The notes under the pieces: generated by a model
Told to the model about the DNA's origin: nothing
Database searches by the model: none
What the model saw: only the letters and a program-made list of their open reading frames with translations
Translations under genes and position numbers: made by a program
From: Mycolicibacterium doricum
Lineage (GTDB): Bacteria > Actinomycetota > Actinomycetes > Mycobacteriales > Mycobacteriaceae
NCBI RefSeq assembly: GCF_010728155.1
Contig: NZ_AP022605.1
Span: 1-64,000 of the forward strand
Direction: 5' to 3'
Length of the DNA stretch: 64,000 nt
Shown here: piece after piece, positions 45,033-54,425 of the stretch
Numbering within the stretch: position 1 is the stretch's first letter
How the letters are laid out: every line of letters begins with the position of its first letter

Positions 45033-47011
45033 TTCCAGATGCGGACACGCCGCTCGGGTTCCAGGTACAGCGCATCGTCCGCGCCGACCCCGAACGCCTC
45101 GTAGAACGCGTCGATGTTGCGGACGACGCCGTTGCAGCGGAACTCCGGTGGTGAGTGCGGATCGGTGGCCAACCGCCGAATCGCCTCTGCTGCGCGGTAT
45201 TTCGTACGCCACACCTGCGCCCAGCCGAAGAACACCCGCTGCACGCCGGTCAGCCCGTCGATCACCGGTGCGGGCCGGCCCTTCAGTGACAGTTCGTAGG
45301 CCAACAGCGCGATCGACAGGCCGCCAAGGTCGCCGATGTTCTCGCCGACCGTGAACGCCCCATTGACGTGCGCGTCGTGGTGGCCGCTGAGTTCGCGCGG
45401 CGTGTACTGCTCGTACTGTTCGATCAGCGCCTTGGTGCGGGCGCCGAACTCGGTGCGGTCGGCGTCGGTCCACCAGTCGACCAGATTGCCGTCCCCGTCG
45501 TACTTGGCGCCCTGATCGTCGAAACCGTGGCCGATCTCGTGGCCGATGACGGCGCCGATCCCCCCGTAGTTGGCGGCGTCGTCGGCGTCGGCGTCGAAGA
45601 ACGGCGGCTGCAGAATCGCCGCGGGGAAAACGATCTCGTTCATCCCCGGGTTGTAGTACGCGTTGACCGTCTGAGGGGTCATGAACCATTCGTCGCGGTC
45701 CACCGGACCACCGAGCTTCTGCACCTCCCGGTCCGAAGCCAACCGATAGCCGCTCAGGTAGTTGCCGTAGAGGTCGTCGCGGCGGATGACCAGCTGCGAG
45801 TAGTCCTTCCAGCGCGTCGGATAGCCGATCTTCGGGGTGAACTTGTCCAGCTTGGCCAGCGCCTTCTCGCGGGTCTCCGGTGTCATCCACTCCAGCCCTT
45901 CGATGCTCACCCGGTAGGCCTCGCGCAGGTTGGCGACCAATTCGTCTATGCGCGCCTTGGCATTCGGCGGGAAGTGCCGCTGCACGTAAAGTTTGCCGAG
46001 CGCCTCACCCATCAGGTTCTCCACCACCGAGACCGCGCGCTTCCAGCGGTCGCGGATCTGCTCGGTGCCCGACAGGAGGCGGCCGTAGAACGCGAAGTCC
46101 TCCCTGACCAGTTCGTCGGTCAGCAGGAATGCGCGGGCGTGGATCACCCGCCACCGCAGCCAGTCCTTCCAATCCTCCAGCGGTTCACTCGACCAGGCAG
46201 CCGCGAACTCGGTGAGGTAGTCGGGCTGGCGCACCACGACCTCGGCCACCGCCTCCGGCGTCGTGCCGAGCGCCGCGACCCACCCGGCCCAGTCGAAGCC
46301 GGGCGATTCGGCGGACAGGTCGGCGAACGTGCGCAAGTTGTACGTCAGGTCGGCGTCACGGCGTTTCACCACGTCCCAGTGCGCGGCGGCGAGCTTGCTC
46401 TCCAGCGCGACGACCCGCTCGGCCGTCTGCGTGTGGTCGCCCCCGTACACCAGTGTGAACATCGCCGCGATGTGCTTGGGGTAGGCGGCGAGGACCTCGG
46501 CGTGCTGCTCGTCGCGGAAGTACGACTCGTCGGGCAGCCCGATGCCGGACTGGCTGAAGTGCAGCAGGTAGCGGGTCGAGTTCTTGGAGTCGGTGTCCAC
46601 GTACACGCCCGCGCCACCGCCGACGCCGGTGCGCTGAAGGCCGCCGAGGACGGCCGCGAGGGCGTCGGGACTGTCGGCGGCGTCGACGCGCGCGAGTTCG
46701 TCGAGCAGCGGCCGGAGTCCGATCCGCGCGACCGTCGCCTCGTCGAGGAAGCTGGCGTACAGGTCGCCGATGCGCTGCTCGTCGGTGCCCTCTTCGGCGT
46801 TCGATTCGGCCGCCTCGGTGATCAGGTCGCGGATCTGCTCTTCGGCGCGGTCGTAGAGGGCGCGGAAGGCGCCGTCGGCGGCTCGGTCGGCCGGGATCTC
46901 GTACTCGGTCAGCCAGCGGCCGTTGACATACCCGAACAGGTCGTCCTGCGGGCGGGCTGCGGTGTCGAGGTAACTGAGGTCGATGCCCGATGTGATTGCT
47001 TCTACCGTCAC
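45029..47011 (-). CDS. zmp1: Zinc metalloprotease Zmp1 (M13, neprilysin family)
   Basis: 660 residues, close to the 663 of M. tuberculosis Zmp1. Zinc site His491-Glu492-x-x-His495 (HEIGHGFDDQG), third ligand Glu557 in VGENIGDLGG, substrate-binding NAYYNPGMNEIVFPA, and the conserved C-terminal RIWN. The GTG at 47011 gives VTVEAITSGIDLSYLD, aligned with the known M. tuberculosis N-terminus; longer readings would cross the divergent gene. Zmp1 affects phagosome maturation and inflammasome response in pathogens; in an environmental species the substrate is unknown. No signal peptide is visible. Confidence 0.95.
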   Translation of the reverse strand: MTVEAITSGIDLSYLDTAARPQDDLFGYVNGRWLTEYEIPADRAADGAFRALYDRAEEQIRDLITEAAESNAEEGTDEQRIGDLYASFLDEATVARIGLRPLLDELARVDAADSPDALAAVLGGLQRTGVGGGAGVYVDTDSKNSTRYLLHFSQSGIGLPDESYFRDEQHAEVLAAYPKHIAAMFTLVYGGDHTQTAERVVALESKLAAAHWDVVKRRDADLTYNLRTFADLSAESPGFDWAGWVAALGTTPEAVAEVVVRQPDYLTEFAAAWSSEPLEDWKDWLRWRVIHARAFLLTDELVREDFAFYGRLLSGTEQIRDRWKRAVSVVENLMGEALGKLYVQRHFPPNAKARIDELVANLREAYRVSIEGLEWMTPETREKALAKLDKFTPKIGYPTRWKDYSQLVIRRDDLYGNYLSGYRLASDREVQKLGGPVDRDEWFMTPQTVNAYYNPGMNEIVFPAAILQPPFFDADADDAANYGGIGAVIGHEIGHGFDDQGAKYDGDGNLVDWWTDADRTEFGARTKALIEQYEQYTPRELSGHHDAHVNGAFTVGENIGDLGGLSIALLAYELSLKGRPAPVIDGLTGVQRVFFGWAQVWRTKYRAAEAIRRLATDPHSPPEFRCNGVVRNIDAFYEAFGVGADDALYLEPERRVRIWN

Positions 47012-47051
47012 CCCAACATGCTGCCAGACGCGCACCGGTACCCTCACGGCC

Positions 47052-47666
47052 ATGGCCGACGAGCTCACCGACGAGCGTGCCGATGGAGCCGAATCCAACC
47101 ACGACCGGGTGTTCACGGGATTCGGTATCGCCTCGGCCATACTCGCCGCCCTCACGGTGGCCGCCGTCGCGCTGGCCGCCATGATCTGGTCGGCGCACCG
47201 CGAGGACGCCGCGGAGCGGGCCTACCAGACCCGTGTGCTGCAGGCTGCCGCCGACTGGACCAGCGTGCTGGTCAACATGAACAAGGACACCGTCGACGCC
47301 AGCATGCAGCGGTTGCACGAGAACACGATCGGTGAGCTCAACGCCGATTTCGACGCCGCCGTCGAGCCGTACCGCCAGCTCGTGCAGCGGCTGCAGACCC
47401 GCACGACCGGTCAGGTCGACTCGGTGTCCATCGAATCGCTGCACCAGCCGCGGGCCGGCCCCGACGGTGGGCCGGTGCTCGCGCCGCCACCGGATCCGCA
47501 GCTGTCCGCATTCGCCTCCCGCACCGACACCGTGCTGGTGGTCGCCACGTCGATCAGCGAGAACGTCGGCAACGAGGAGCCGCAGACGGTGCGCTGGACG
47601 CTTCGCCTCGGCGTCTCCGACGTCGACGGGAAACTGATGATCTCCCGGTTGGAGCGGATCCGATGA
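47052..47666 (+). CDS. Mce-associated-type membrane protein (Rv0199-like)
   Basis: 204 residues. Short acidic cytoplasmic lead (MADELTDERADGAESNHD), one membrane helix (FGIASAILAALTVAAVALAAMIW) and a periplasmic domain with AADWTSVLVNMNKDTVDASMQRLHENTIGELNADF, which is the pattern of Mce-associated and VirB8-like mycobacterial proteins. Divergent from zmp1 with 40 bp between the starts, and overlapping the next gene by ATGA. Confidence 0.88.
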   Translation: MADELTDERADGAESNHDRVFTGFGIASAILAALTVAAVALAAMIWSAHREDAAERAYQTRVLQAAADWTSVLVNMNKDTVDASMQRLHENTIGELNADFDAAVEPYRQLVQRLQTRTTGQVDSVSIESLHQPRAGPDGGPVLAPPPDPQLSAFASRTDTVLVVATSISENVGNEEPQTVRWTLRLGVSDVDGKLMISRLERIR

Positions 47667-48352
47667 GGAACCGGCTGCGCGTGCTGGTCTTCGACGTCCT
47701 GGCCCCCGTCGCGGCGATCGCCGGCCTGCTGTACATCGGGCTCGCGCTCGGCTGGCCGCTGTGGTGGGTGTCGGTCTGTTCGGTGCTGTGTCTGCTGATC
47801 GTGCAGGGTGTGATCGTCAACGTCGTGCTGATGCGGCGCGACGGCGTCACCGTCGGCACCGACGACGACGGGCCCGGGCTGCGGTTGGCGGTGATGGGTC
47901 TGGTGACGGTGGCGGTGGTCGCCGCCGTCGTCGCGGGGTACCAGCGTTGGACGGTGCCCGACCGGGCGTTCACCGCGGACAGCGCCGAGGTGGTGCGCAT
48001 CGCCAGCAGCGTCTCGGAGGCGACGGCGACGTTCTCGCCGCAGAGCCCCACCGCCTCCATCGACCGCGCCGCGGCGCAGATGGTGCCCGAGCGCGTCCAG
48101 GCGTTCAAGGACGAGTTCGCCGGGGCGGCCGAGGAGTTGACGAACAAGAACGTCTCCGCACAGGCCGGCACGGTGTCGGCCGGTGTGGAAGCGATCGGGC
48201 CCCAGGCCGCCAGCGTGGCGGTGGTGCTGCGCGCCACGCAGAGCTTTCCGGGCCAGCCGGTCGACCATGCGGTGCTCGCGCTGCGGGTCACGCTGGCGAA
48301 GACCGACGGGCGCTGGATGGTCGACGCCGTCACCCCGATCCACGCCCGATGA
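47663..48352 (+). CDS. Mce-associated-type membrane protein (Rv0200-like)
   Basis: 229 residues, ATGA overlap with the preceding gene. Membrane helices at about residues 8-28, 33-55 and 75-95, then a periplasmic domain with the same outline as its neighbour (IDRAAAQMVPERVQAFKDEFAGAAEELTNKN). The two probably form one complex, perhaps stabilising a lipid transporter; the nearby MmpL proteins are possible partners. Inference only. Confidence 0.88.
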   Translation: MRNRLRVLVFDVLAPVAAIAGLLYIGLALGWPLWWVSVCSVLCLLIVQGVIVNVVLMRRDGVTVGTDDDGPGLRLAVMGLVTVAVVAAVVAGYQRWTVPDRAFTADSAEVVRIASSVSEATATFSPQSPTASIDRAAAQMVPERVQAFKDEFAGAAEELTNKNVSAQAGTVSAGVEAIGPQAASVAVVLRATQSFPGQPVDHAVLALRVTLAKTDGRWMVDAVTPIHAR

Positions 48353-48362
48353 CCCGAAATCG

Positions 48363-48791
48363 CTACCGGAGCCGGGCGTAGTCCACCTTCAGGCAGCGGT
48401 CCATCACCACCTGCAGGCCGGCCGCGACGCCGTCACGCGCGATCTGCTCGTCCCACAGTCCCTGCTGCAGCCACAGCGTCTTCGCCCCGACCGCGATGGC
48501 GTCGCGCAGCACTGACGGCAACTCGCTCTGGCGCCGGAACACGTCCACCATGTCGGGGACGACGGGCAGCTCGGCCAGCGACGGATACACCGGGGTGCCG
48601 GCGATCTCGCTGACCGTCGGGTTCACCAGGTAGAGCTGGTAGTGGCTGGCCGAGCGCAGGTAGTCCCACACCCCGTAGCTCGGGCGCATCGGGTTCGCGG
48701 AGGCGCCCACCACCGCGACCGTGCGGGTCGCGCGCATGATGCGCCGCAAATCGTCGTGCTCCGGTTCGGTCCACTCAGCGGTCTCGGTCAT
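48363..48791 (-). CDS. CoA-binding domain protein (YccU-like)
   Basis: 142 residues. A single Rossmann-type CoA_binding domain: TRTVAVVGASANPMRPSYGVWDYL, YLVNPTVSEIAGTPVYPSLAELP, DMVDVFRRQSELPSV, and AKTLWLQQGLWDEQIA. Such small proteins resemble the N-terminal CoA-binding domain of succinyl-CoA synthetase but lack its catalytic part; their role is not known. Minus strand, ending 10 bp after the convergent Rv0200-like gene. Confidence 0.92.
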   Translation of the reverse strand: MTETAEWTEPEHDDLRRIMRATRTVAVVGASANPMRPSYGVWDYLRSASHYQLYLVNPTVSEIAGTPVYPSLAELPVVPDMVDVFRRQSELPSVLRDAIAVGAKTLWLQQGLWDEQIARDGVAAGLQVVMDRCLKVDYARLR

Positions 48792-48832
48792 GCCTCGAGC
48801 ATTCCCGGTTGTCGCCGCACCGACGCAGTGTG

Positions 48833-49363
48833 TCAGCGGCGGTTGTCGGCGCGTTGCGCGCGGATCTTGGCAAAGCGCTCCGACAGCCGGCCCATCCGGA
48901 TCATCAACGACGCCGACGGGCTGACCTCACCGTCGATGTAGCTCTGGAATTCGTCGACGGCGACACCGATGCGCGATGCGAACTCCGGGGCGCCCAGCCC
49001 GGACCGGTTGAGCAGCAGTTGCACGTGGTGGCCGACTTCGGTGCGCTCGGCGGCCGCCAGCTGGTCTCGGGTCTGCGCCAGCACCTCCGCCAGCGCCTTG
49101 GACACTCCGTAGGGCTTCGCCTTGGCGAGGACCTCCTCGACCTGGCGTGCCGTGCGGCCGTAGGGGTCCCGCTTGATCGCGGTGACGATGCGCTGCCAGA
49201 CCGTGAGGTCGTCGGTTTCGAGGGCGTCGCGGATAGCCGCGGTCGACCAGAACTCCACGGGCCGGTCGTCGATCGACGCCCGCCGGGACGCCGCCGTCAG
49301 CGGACGGGTCTCGGCGGAAGCAGCGTCGCGACGGGTCCCCCGCGCGTCGCTCGCCAACGTCAC
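48833..49363 (-). CDS. Helix-turn-helix protein co-transcribed with mmpL11 (Rv0201c-like)
   Basis: 176 residues from GTG 49363, with GGAGG upstream and a 4-bp overlap with the mmpL11 stop. The middle (VWQRIVTAIKRDPYGRTARQVEEVLA) is helical, and the C-terminal half (VQLLLNRSGLGAPEFASRIGVAVDEFQSYIDGEVSPSASLMIRMGRL) reads as an XRE-type HTH. It may be a DNA-binding regulator of the mmpL11 locus; targets are not evident. Confidence 0.85.
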   Translation of the reverse strand: MTLASDARGTRRDAASAETRPLTAASRRASIDDRPVEFWSTAAIRDALETDDLTVWQRIVTAIKRDPYGRTARQVEEVLAKAKPYGVSKALAEVLAQTRDQLAAAERTEVGHHVQLLLNRSGLGAPEFASRIGVAVDEFQSYIDGEVSPSASLMIRMGRLSERFAKIRAQRADNRR

Positions 49364-52317
49364 CTCGCCTCCTCGAGCATCGCCACGGCCACCGACAGGC
49401 ATCGCTGCCTGACCAGTGCCCAGTCGGACTCCGCGTCCGCGTCCCAGATCGCGGCGTCGTGCTCATCGGACGGCCGCGGATCGGCCAGGCGGCGCACCAA
49501 CTGGGTGGCCACCCATTGCTTTTCCGGCTGCTGCCCACAGTAATACCGGTCCATCCCGGACAGCACTATTGCGGCCGTTTGAGTTTCCATCGACTCCACC
49601 AGATCGGCGAACTCCGCGTAGTCGCGACTGCTGTTGCGGCACATGATGAGGTAGCTCTTCAAGCGCAGGGTCTCCGCGCCCGTCGGGATCTGCAGCCGGT
49701 CACCGGTCGGCAACTGGACGTTGGTGGTCTCCACCGGGCTCTGCCGCTCCACCGGAGCCTGCTCGGTCTCGGCCTCGGTCTCCAGCGCGTCGAGCGCCAC
49801 CGAGAGCCGGCCGCGCCACAGCGTGACCGGATGCACCGGCAACATCGAGCGCACCGTCGAGCCCCTGCTGGTGTCGATCACACCGTCGGCGTGGCCGTTC
49901 CGGCTGCGGCGCCCGGGAGTGCGCAACCGGACTGTCTGGTCCCCGCCGTTGCGGGCCACCATCGGCTCTTTGATCGGCTGGCAGCCGCTGAAGGCCAGCG
50001 GGTCGGCCACGGTGACGGTCTTCGGCGCCAGATTCTTCATCCGCGCAGCCGATTTCACCATGCCTCGCAGGTCGGCGCCGGACGGTCCGAGCGCCGAGAG
50101 GTCGTCGGGAATGACGACCAGGTCGTCGATCTGCACCTTGGGCAGCGGCTTCTCGAAATCCACCGACGGCAGCAGCCGGTCCAGCCACTTGGGCAGCCAC
50201 CAGTTCCACTGGTCGAACATCACCATCAGCGCAGGCACCAGAACCAGCCGCACGATCGTGGCGTCGACGGCGATCGCCACCGCGCACGCCACGCCGAGCT
50301 GGGCGACCAGCGGCATCCCCGCGAACGCGAAGCCGATGAACACCGCGATCATGATCAGTGCGGCGCTGGTGATGGTGCGGGCGCTGGTGCTCACGCCGTA
50401 GGCCACCGCGTCGCGGGTGTTGCCGGTCTGTAGGAAGCGTTCCCGGATACGGGTCAGCAGGAAGATCTCATAGTCCATCGACAGGCCGAACGTCATCGCC
50501 AGCACCAGCGGCGGGATCGTGCTGTCCAGCGACGGGATGGGTTCGAAGCCCAGTGCTTCGAGCCATCCCCACTGGAACACGGCAACGAGGCTGCCGTAGG
50601 CGGCGGCGACCGACAGCACGGTCATCAGCACACCCTTGAGGGCGAGGACCACCGACCGGATCGAGACCAGCAACATCAGGAACGCGATGAGCGCGACGAA
50701 CCCGAACACCAGCGGCTGCGTCGCCGACACCCGGTCGTCGAAGTCCTTGATCAGCGCGGTCGGCCCACCGACGTCGACCGAGACGTTCGGCCCGGCGGTC
50801 GCCGGCAGGTTGGCCCGCATCCAGTCGACGGTCTCGCGGGCACCCTCGTCCTCGGGGTCGACGGTCAGCACTGCCGACAGCAGCGCGCTGCGGTAGTCGT
50901 CCCCGAACCCGGCGGGCGAGACCGTGGCGACGTTGGGTGCCTCGGACATCCTGGCCCGCACCGCCTCCAGCGTGGGCTCTCTGGCCGCGGCCGATGCAGC
51001 GCCGGATTCGGCCGGGCCGTCGGGGAAAGTCACCAACACCCGGACCGGGCCGAGGGCACCGGGGCCCAGCGCCTCCGCCGCGGCGTTGACGCCGCCGCGC
51101 ACCTCGTGGGTGGGCTCGAACTGGCGCTGCATGCTGTTGCCGAGCTCCATCGCGAACGCCGGCGCGGCCATGCACAGCAGGACCACCGTCGTCGTCGCCG
51201 CCGCCACCCACGGCCTGCGCATCACCGACCCGGTCCAGCGCGTCCAGAACCGGGACTGGGTGGTGTCGGGGCGACGCGAGAAGTGCAGGTACGACGAGCG
51301 TTTGGCGGCGGCCCGCCCGAACGTCGCCAGCACCGCGGGGGTCAGGGTCGTTGAGGTGAGCACCGCGACCGCGACCGCGAGGATCGCGCCGGTCGCCATC
51401 GACGTCAGCACGGGGGTGTTGATCAGGTAGATGCCCGTGACCGAGGCGATCACGGTCACACCCGACAGCAGCACCGCCAACCCCGAGGTAGCCATCGCCG
51501 CATCTGCGGCCTGCTGGGCGTCGCGGCCTGCGCGCAGTTCCTCTCGGAACCGCATCAAGATGAACAACGAGTAGTCGACGGCCAGTGCGATCCCGAACAT
51601 CGACACCGTCGAGGCGACGAACACCGACATCGTGGTGATCGTCGACAGCAGGTAGACCAGTCCCATCGTCACGGCCACCGTGCATACGCCGAGCAGCAGC
51701 GGCATCGCCGCAGCCGCGAACGACCCGAACACGGCGAGCAGGACGATCAGCACGATCGGCAGGTTCCACTGTTCGGCCTGGGCGATGTCGGTCTTGATCG
51801 CCTCTGAGGCCGCCGCGCCGAGCGCGCCCTGGCCGATCACGTACATCTTGATCTTGCCGTCGCGGAACTCACCCGGGTCTTCGCCGTCGATGCCGACCCG
51901 AGTGCGCAGGTCTTTGGCGACGTCGGTGGCGCCCGTGTTGTCGAAGTCCAGCGACAGGGTGATCACGTACGGCCGGTCGGGCTGCGGCGCCGGTTGCTGG
52001 GGAGTGGGGGAGATCTTGACGCTGGGCACTTCGGTGGCGATCTGTTCGAGGTGCGCAACGGCGGCGTTCATGTCGTCGTACGAGGCGTCGGCGCGCGGTG
52101 CGGCCACCAGTGCCAGCGGTGATGCGCCCTGGTCAGGGAAGTGGTCCTCGATTTGGTACTGCACGTGCAGCGACTGCGACCCCTCGACCTCGAAACCACC
52201 ACCGGTCAGGTTCGACGAGTGGTTCAGCGCGAGGTAGATCGAGGGCACCAGCAGGAGCACCCAGGCGCCGAAGACCGCCCAGCGGAATCTGCGCAGGGTG
52301 CCGCTCAAGCGCATCAT
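49360..52317 (-). CDS. mmpL11: MmpL11 lipid transporter (RND superfamily)
   Basis: 985 residues. RND topology: one helix (FRWAVFGAWVLLLVPSIYLAL), a periplasmic porter loop, five helices including FGIALAVDYSLFILMRFREE, a second porter loop, and TFGLSMDYEIFLLTRIRERF in the second bundle. The Asp-Tyr pairs in these two helices are the proton-relay residues of MmpL proteins. The C-terminal ~230 residues are cytoplasmic. MmpL11 exports monomeromycolyl diacylglycerol and mycolate wax ester in mycobacteria and is implicated in haem uptake. ATG 52317 or 52314. Confidence 0.96.
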   Translation of the reverse strand: MMRLSGTLRRFRWAVFGAWVLLLVPSIYLALNHSSNLTGGGFEVEGSQSLHVQYQIEDHFPDQGASPLALVAAPRADASYDDMNAAVAHLEQIATEVPSVKISPTPQQPAPQPDRPYVITLSLDFDNTGATDVAKDLRTRVGIDGEDPGEFRDGKIKMYVIGQGALGAAASEAIKTDIAQAEQWNLPIVLIVLLAVFGSFAAAAMPLLLGVCTVAVTMGLVYLLSTITTMSVFVASTVSMFGIALAVDYSLFILMRFREELRAGRDAQQAADAAMATSGLAVLLSGVTVIASVTGIYLINTPVLTSMATGAILAVAVAVLTSTTLTPAVLATFGRAAAKRSSYLHFSRRPDTTQSRFWTRWTGSVMRRPWVAAATTTVVLLCMAAPAFAMELGNSMQRQFEPTHEVRGGVNAAAEALGPGALGPVRVLVTFPDGPAESGAASAAAREPTLEAVRARMSEAPNVATVSPAGFGDDYRSALLSAVLTVDPEDEGARETVDWMRANLPATAGPNVSVDVGGPTALIKDFDDRVSATQPLVFGFVALIAFLMLLVSIRSVVLALKGVLMTVLSVAAAYGSLVAVFQWGWLEALGFEPIPSLDSTIPPLVLAMTFGLSMDYEIFLLTRIRERFLQTGNTRDAVAYGVSTSARTITSAALIMIAVFIGFAFAGMPLVAQLGVACAVAIAVDATIVRLVLVPALMVMFDQWNWWLPKWLDRLLPSVDFEKPLPKVQIDDLVVIPDDLSALGPSGADLRGMVKSAARMKNLAPKTVTVADPLAFSGCQPIKEPMVARNGGDQTVRLRTPGRRSRNGHADGVIDTSRGSTVRSMLPVHPVTLWRGRLSVALDALETEAETEQAPVERQSPVETTNVQLPTGDRLQIPTGAETLRLKSYLIMCRNSSRDYAEFADLVESMETQTAAIVLSGMDRYYCGQQPEKQWVATQLVRRLADPRPSDEHDAAIWDADAESDWALVRQRCLSVAVAMLEEAR

Positions 52318-52610
52318 GAACTGCTGGATGGTGTCTCCCGAATATCTTCCCGGCGTTCGCGGCCTGCTGAGCGAGAGCGTACCGCAGCGTGCGGTAGGCT
52401 ACCGGCCCTCAGCCCAGCTGCGAGCAAGCTGTGACCAAAGCCTTCGACCTGCTCTGATACCGATCTCGCGCCGCACCTTCCCGGTGTTACACGGGCCGCT
52501 CGGGCGGCTGGTCGGATTGGCGGGTGCCGTCACGCGGATGGCACGATGGCCGACGACTGTCCGAAGCGTCGGACCACCTACAGCGACGTCGGAATCTTCT
52601 CAGGAGTGCC

Positions 52611-53105
52611 ATGCGATCGATCGCCCTGCGCCGAAGCGTCTTCACCGCATGCGCCGTCACCGTCGCCGGCGGTGTCGCGACCGCCGCGTTGACCATGCCC
52701 GCGACACCGGCGACCGCGGCGCCGGATCCGTGTGCGGCCAGCCAGGTGGCGAAGACCGTCGCGGCTGTGGCCACCAACACCTCCAACTATCTTGCCGCCA
52801 ATCCGGAGACCGATCAGGCGCTGACCACCATCGCCCAGCAGCAGCCCGGTCCGGCGTCGCTCGTCTCACTCAAGGTGTTTCTCGATGCCAACCCTAAGGT
52901 CGGTTCGGACCTGCAGAAGCTGCAGCAGCCGCTGACGAACCTGTCCGGGCGGTGCAAGCTGCCGGTCACCATCCCGCAGGTGCTCGGCCTGACGCAGGCC
53001 GCGCAGCAGAGCGGCGCGGCGCCGGCCGCGCAGCAGAGCGGCGCGGCGCCGGCCGCGGTGTCACCGGTGTCGGGATCGCCGGCCGCCGCAAGGACCCACC
53101 GCTGA
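52611..53105 (+). CDS. Secreted haem-binding protein (Rv0203-like), paralogue 1
   Basis: 164 residues, AGGAG before the ATG. Signal peptide (SVFTACAVTVAGGVATAALTMPATPATAA) and mature helical domain DPCAASQVAKTVAAVATNTSNYLAANPETDQALTTIA ending in LSGRCKLP; the two Cys probably form a disulfide. In M. tuberculosis the Rv0203 product next to mmpL11 is an extracellular haem carrier that passes haem to MmpL3/MmpL11. The C-terminal tail contains QQSGAAPAA twice through a perfect 27-bp duplication. Divergent from mmpL11. Confidence 0.88.
   Translation: MRSIALRRSVFTACAVTVAGGVATAALTMPATPATAAPDPCAASQVAKTVAAVATNTSNYLAANPETDQALTTIAQQQPGPASLVSLKVFLDANPKVGSDLQKLQQPLTNLSGRCKLPVTIPQVLGLTQAAQQSGAAPAAQQSGAAPAAVSPVSGSPAAARTHR
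53001..53054 (+). repeat. Perfect 27-bp in-frame tandem duplication
   Basis: Units 53001-53027 and 53028-53054 encode a repeated nine-residue Gln/Ser/Gly/Ala/Pro tail segment of haem-binding paralogue 1. Confidence 0.9.
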
Positions 53106-53240
53106 TCGCGCGCCCGGCCGAATCGGACTTTTTTCCTGCTCTTTGTGGGTAGGCAGGAAACTCGGCCCGGATTCTGATTAGCTGTGCTGTGCCGCCAACC
53201 ATCGTGGTTCCGGCTCTCAGATAGATGAAGGAGCATGTCC

Positions 53241-53663
53241 ATGTTGCTTCCTGCCCGTACCGCACGACGTGCGGTAGCTGGTGCGGCCGGCGTCGGCGCG
53301 ATTGCCGGTGCGATGTTGTTCGGCGCGGTCCCCGCGATGTTGTTCGGCGCGGTCCCCGCGATGGCCCAGCCGGCGCCTCCGCCGCCGCGGCCGCCGAACT
53401 GCACCGCCGCCGACCTGGCCGGTGTCGCCGCCGGAGTTTCCGCGTCCACGTCGGCGTACCTGTTCACCCACCCGCCGGTGAACGACTTCTTCACCAGCCT
53501 CGAGGGCCAGCCGCGGGATCAGATCCGGCCCCAGGTCGAGCAGTACCTCAACGCCAACCCACAGGTGAAGGCCGAGCTGACCGGCATCCGTCAGCCCCTG
53601 GTGGACCTGAAGAACCGGTGCGGCACGGCGACGCCGCCTGAAGACGACATCGACAACCCGTAG
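53241..53663 (+). CDS. Secreted haem-binding protein (Rv0203-like), paralogue 2
   Basis: About 140 residues from ATG 53241, with GGAG 7 nt upstream (an ATG at 53235 is too close to that site). Signal peptide with MLFGAVPA repeated, ending in AMAQ, then [28 protein letters not shown] and [26 protein letters not shown]. The NP-V-x-L-x2-I/L-x2-PL-x2-L-x2-RC pattern equals that of paralogue 1, so the two arose by duplication. The second may be a second haem carrier or have changed ligand. Confidence 0.85.
   Translation: MLLPARTARRAVAGAAGVGAIAGAMLFGAVPAMLFGAVPAMAQPAPPPPRPPNCTAADLAGVAAGVSASTSAYLFTHPPVNDFFTSLEGQPRDQIRPQVEQYLNANPQVKAELTGIRQPLVDLKNRCGTATPPEDDIDNP
53313..53360 (+). repeat. Perfect 24-bp in-frame tandem duplication
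   Basis: Units 53313-53336 and 53337-53360 repeat MLFGAVPA in the signal peptide of haem-binding paralogue 2, lengthening its hydrophobic core. Confidence 0.9.
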
Positions 53664-53668
53664 TCGGC

Positions 53669-54421
53669 GTGCGGGCCGGATCCGGGGAGCAGCCCGAACA
53701 CACCGAGCAGCCCGAACACACCGCGCACGACACCCCCGGTCGTACGGTGCTGATGGTCGACGACGACCCCGATGTCCGCACGTCCGTCGCGCGCGGGCTG
53801 CGGCATTCGGGGTTCGACGTACGCGTCGCCGCGAACGGTAAGGAAGCGCTGCGGCTGCTGTCGGCCGAATCGCACGACGCCCTGGTGCTCGACGTGCAGA
53901 TGCCGGAGCTTGACGGTGTCGCCGTGGTGACCGCGCTGCGTGCTCTCGGTAACGACATCCCCATCTGTGTCCTCTCGGCGCGCGACACCGTCAACGACCG
54001 CATCGCCGGGCTCGAGGCGGGTGCCGACGACTACCTCACCAAACCGTTCGATCTCGGCGAGTTGGTGGCCCGGCTGCATGCGCTGCTGCGTCGGGCTCAC
54101 CACTCCGACCGCCCGTCGGACACCATGACGATCGGGCCGCTGGCCATCGACACCGCGCGCCGCCTGGTGTTCGTCGACGGGGAGCGGGTCGACCTGACCA
54201 AACGCGAGTTCGACCTGCTCGCCGTACTCGCCGAGAACAACGGTGTGGTGCTCTCGCGCCAGCGGCTGCTCGAACTGGTCTGGGGTTACGACTTCGACGT
54301 CGACACCAACGTCGCCGACGTGTTCATCTCTTACCTTCGGCGCAAGCTGGAGCGCGATGGTCTGCCACGGGTGATCCACACCGTCCGCGGGATCGGATAC
54401 GTGCTGCGGGACGAGCCCTGA
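53669..54421 (+). CDS. OmpR-family response regulator (PrrA-like)
   Basis: 250 residues. Receiver domain with acidic cluster DDDP, phospho-acceptor Asp75 ([13 protein letters not shown]), SARD and KPFDL; then a winged-helix DNA-binding domain ([34 protein letters not shown]). The segments [21 protein letters not shown] and [28 protein letters not shown] strongly resemble PrrA of M. tuberculosis (Rv0903c). The start is uncertain: GTG 53669 adds an acidic tail with EQPEHT twice. The gene follows the haem-binding gene by 5 bp and pairs with the kinase gene behind it. Confidence 0.93.
   Translation: MRAGSGEQPEHTEQPEHTAHDTPGRTVLMVDDDPDVRTSVARGLRHSGFDVRVAANGKEALRLLSAESHDALVLDVQMPELDGVAVVTALRALGNDIPICVLSARDTVNDRIAGLEAGADDYLTKPFDLGELVARLHALLRRAHHSDRPSDTMTIGPLAIDTARRLVFVDGERVDLTKREFDLLAVLAENNGVVLSRQRLLELVWGYDFDVDTNVADVFISYLRRKLERDGLPRVIHTVRGIGYVLRDEP
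53691..53726 (+). repeat. 18-bp tandem duplication at the response regulator N-terminus
   Basis: Units 53691-53708 and 53709-53726 differ at one base (GAG/GCG end) and encode EQPEHT twice before the receiver domain. Confidence 0.85.
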
Positions 54422-54425
54422 CGTC

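Noticed and set aside
45368..47335. 655-codon open frame on the plus strand
   Set aside because: Antisense shadow of zmp1; no recognisable motif and it would cover the true start of the Rv0199-like gene in another frame.
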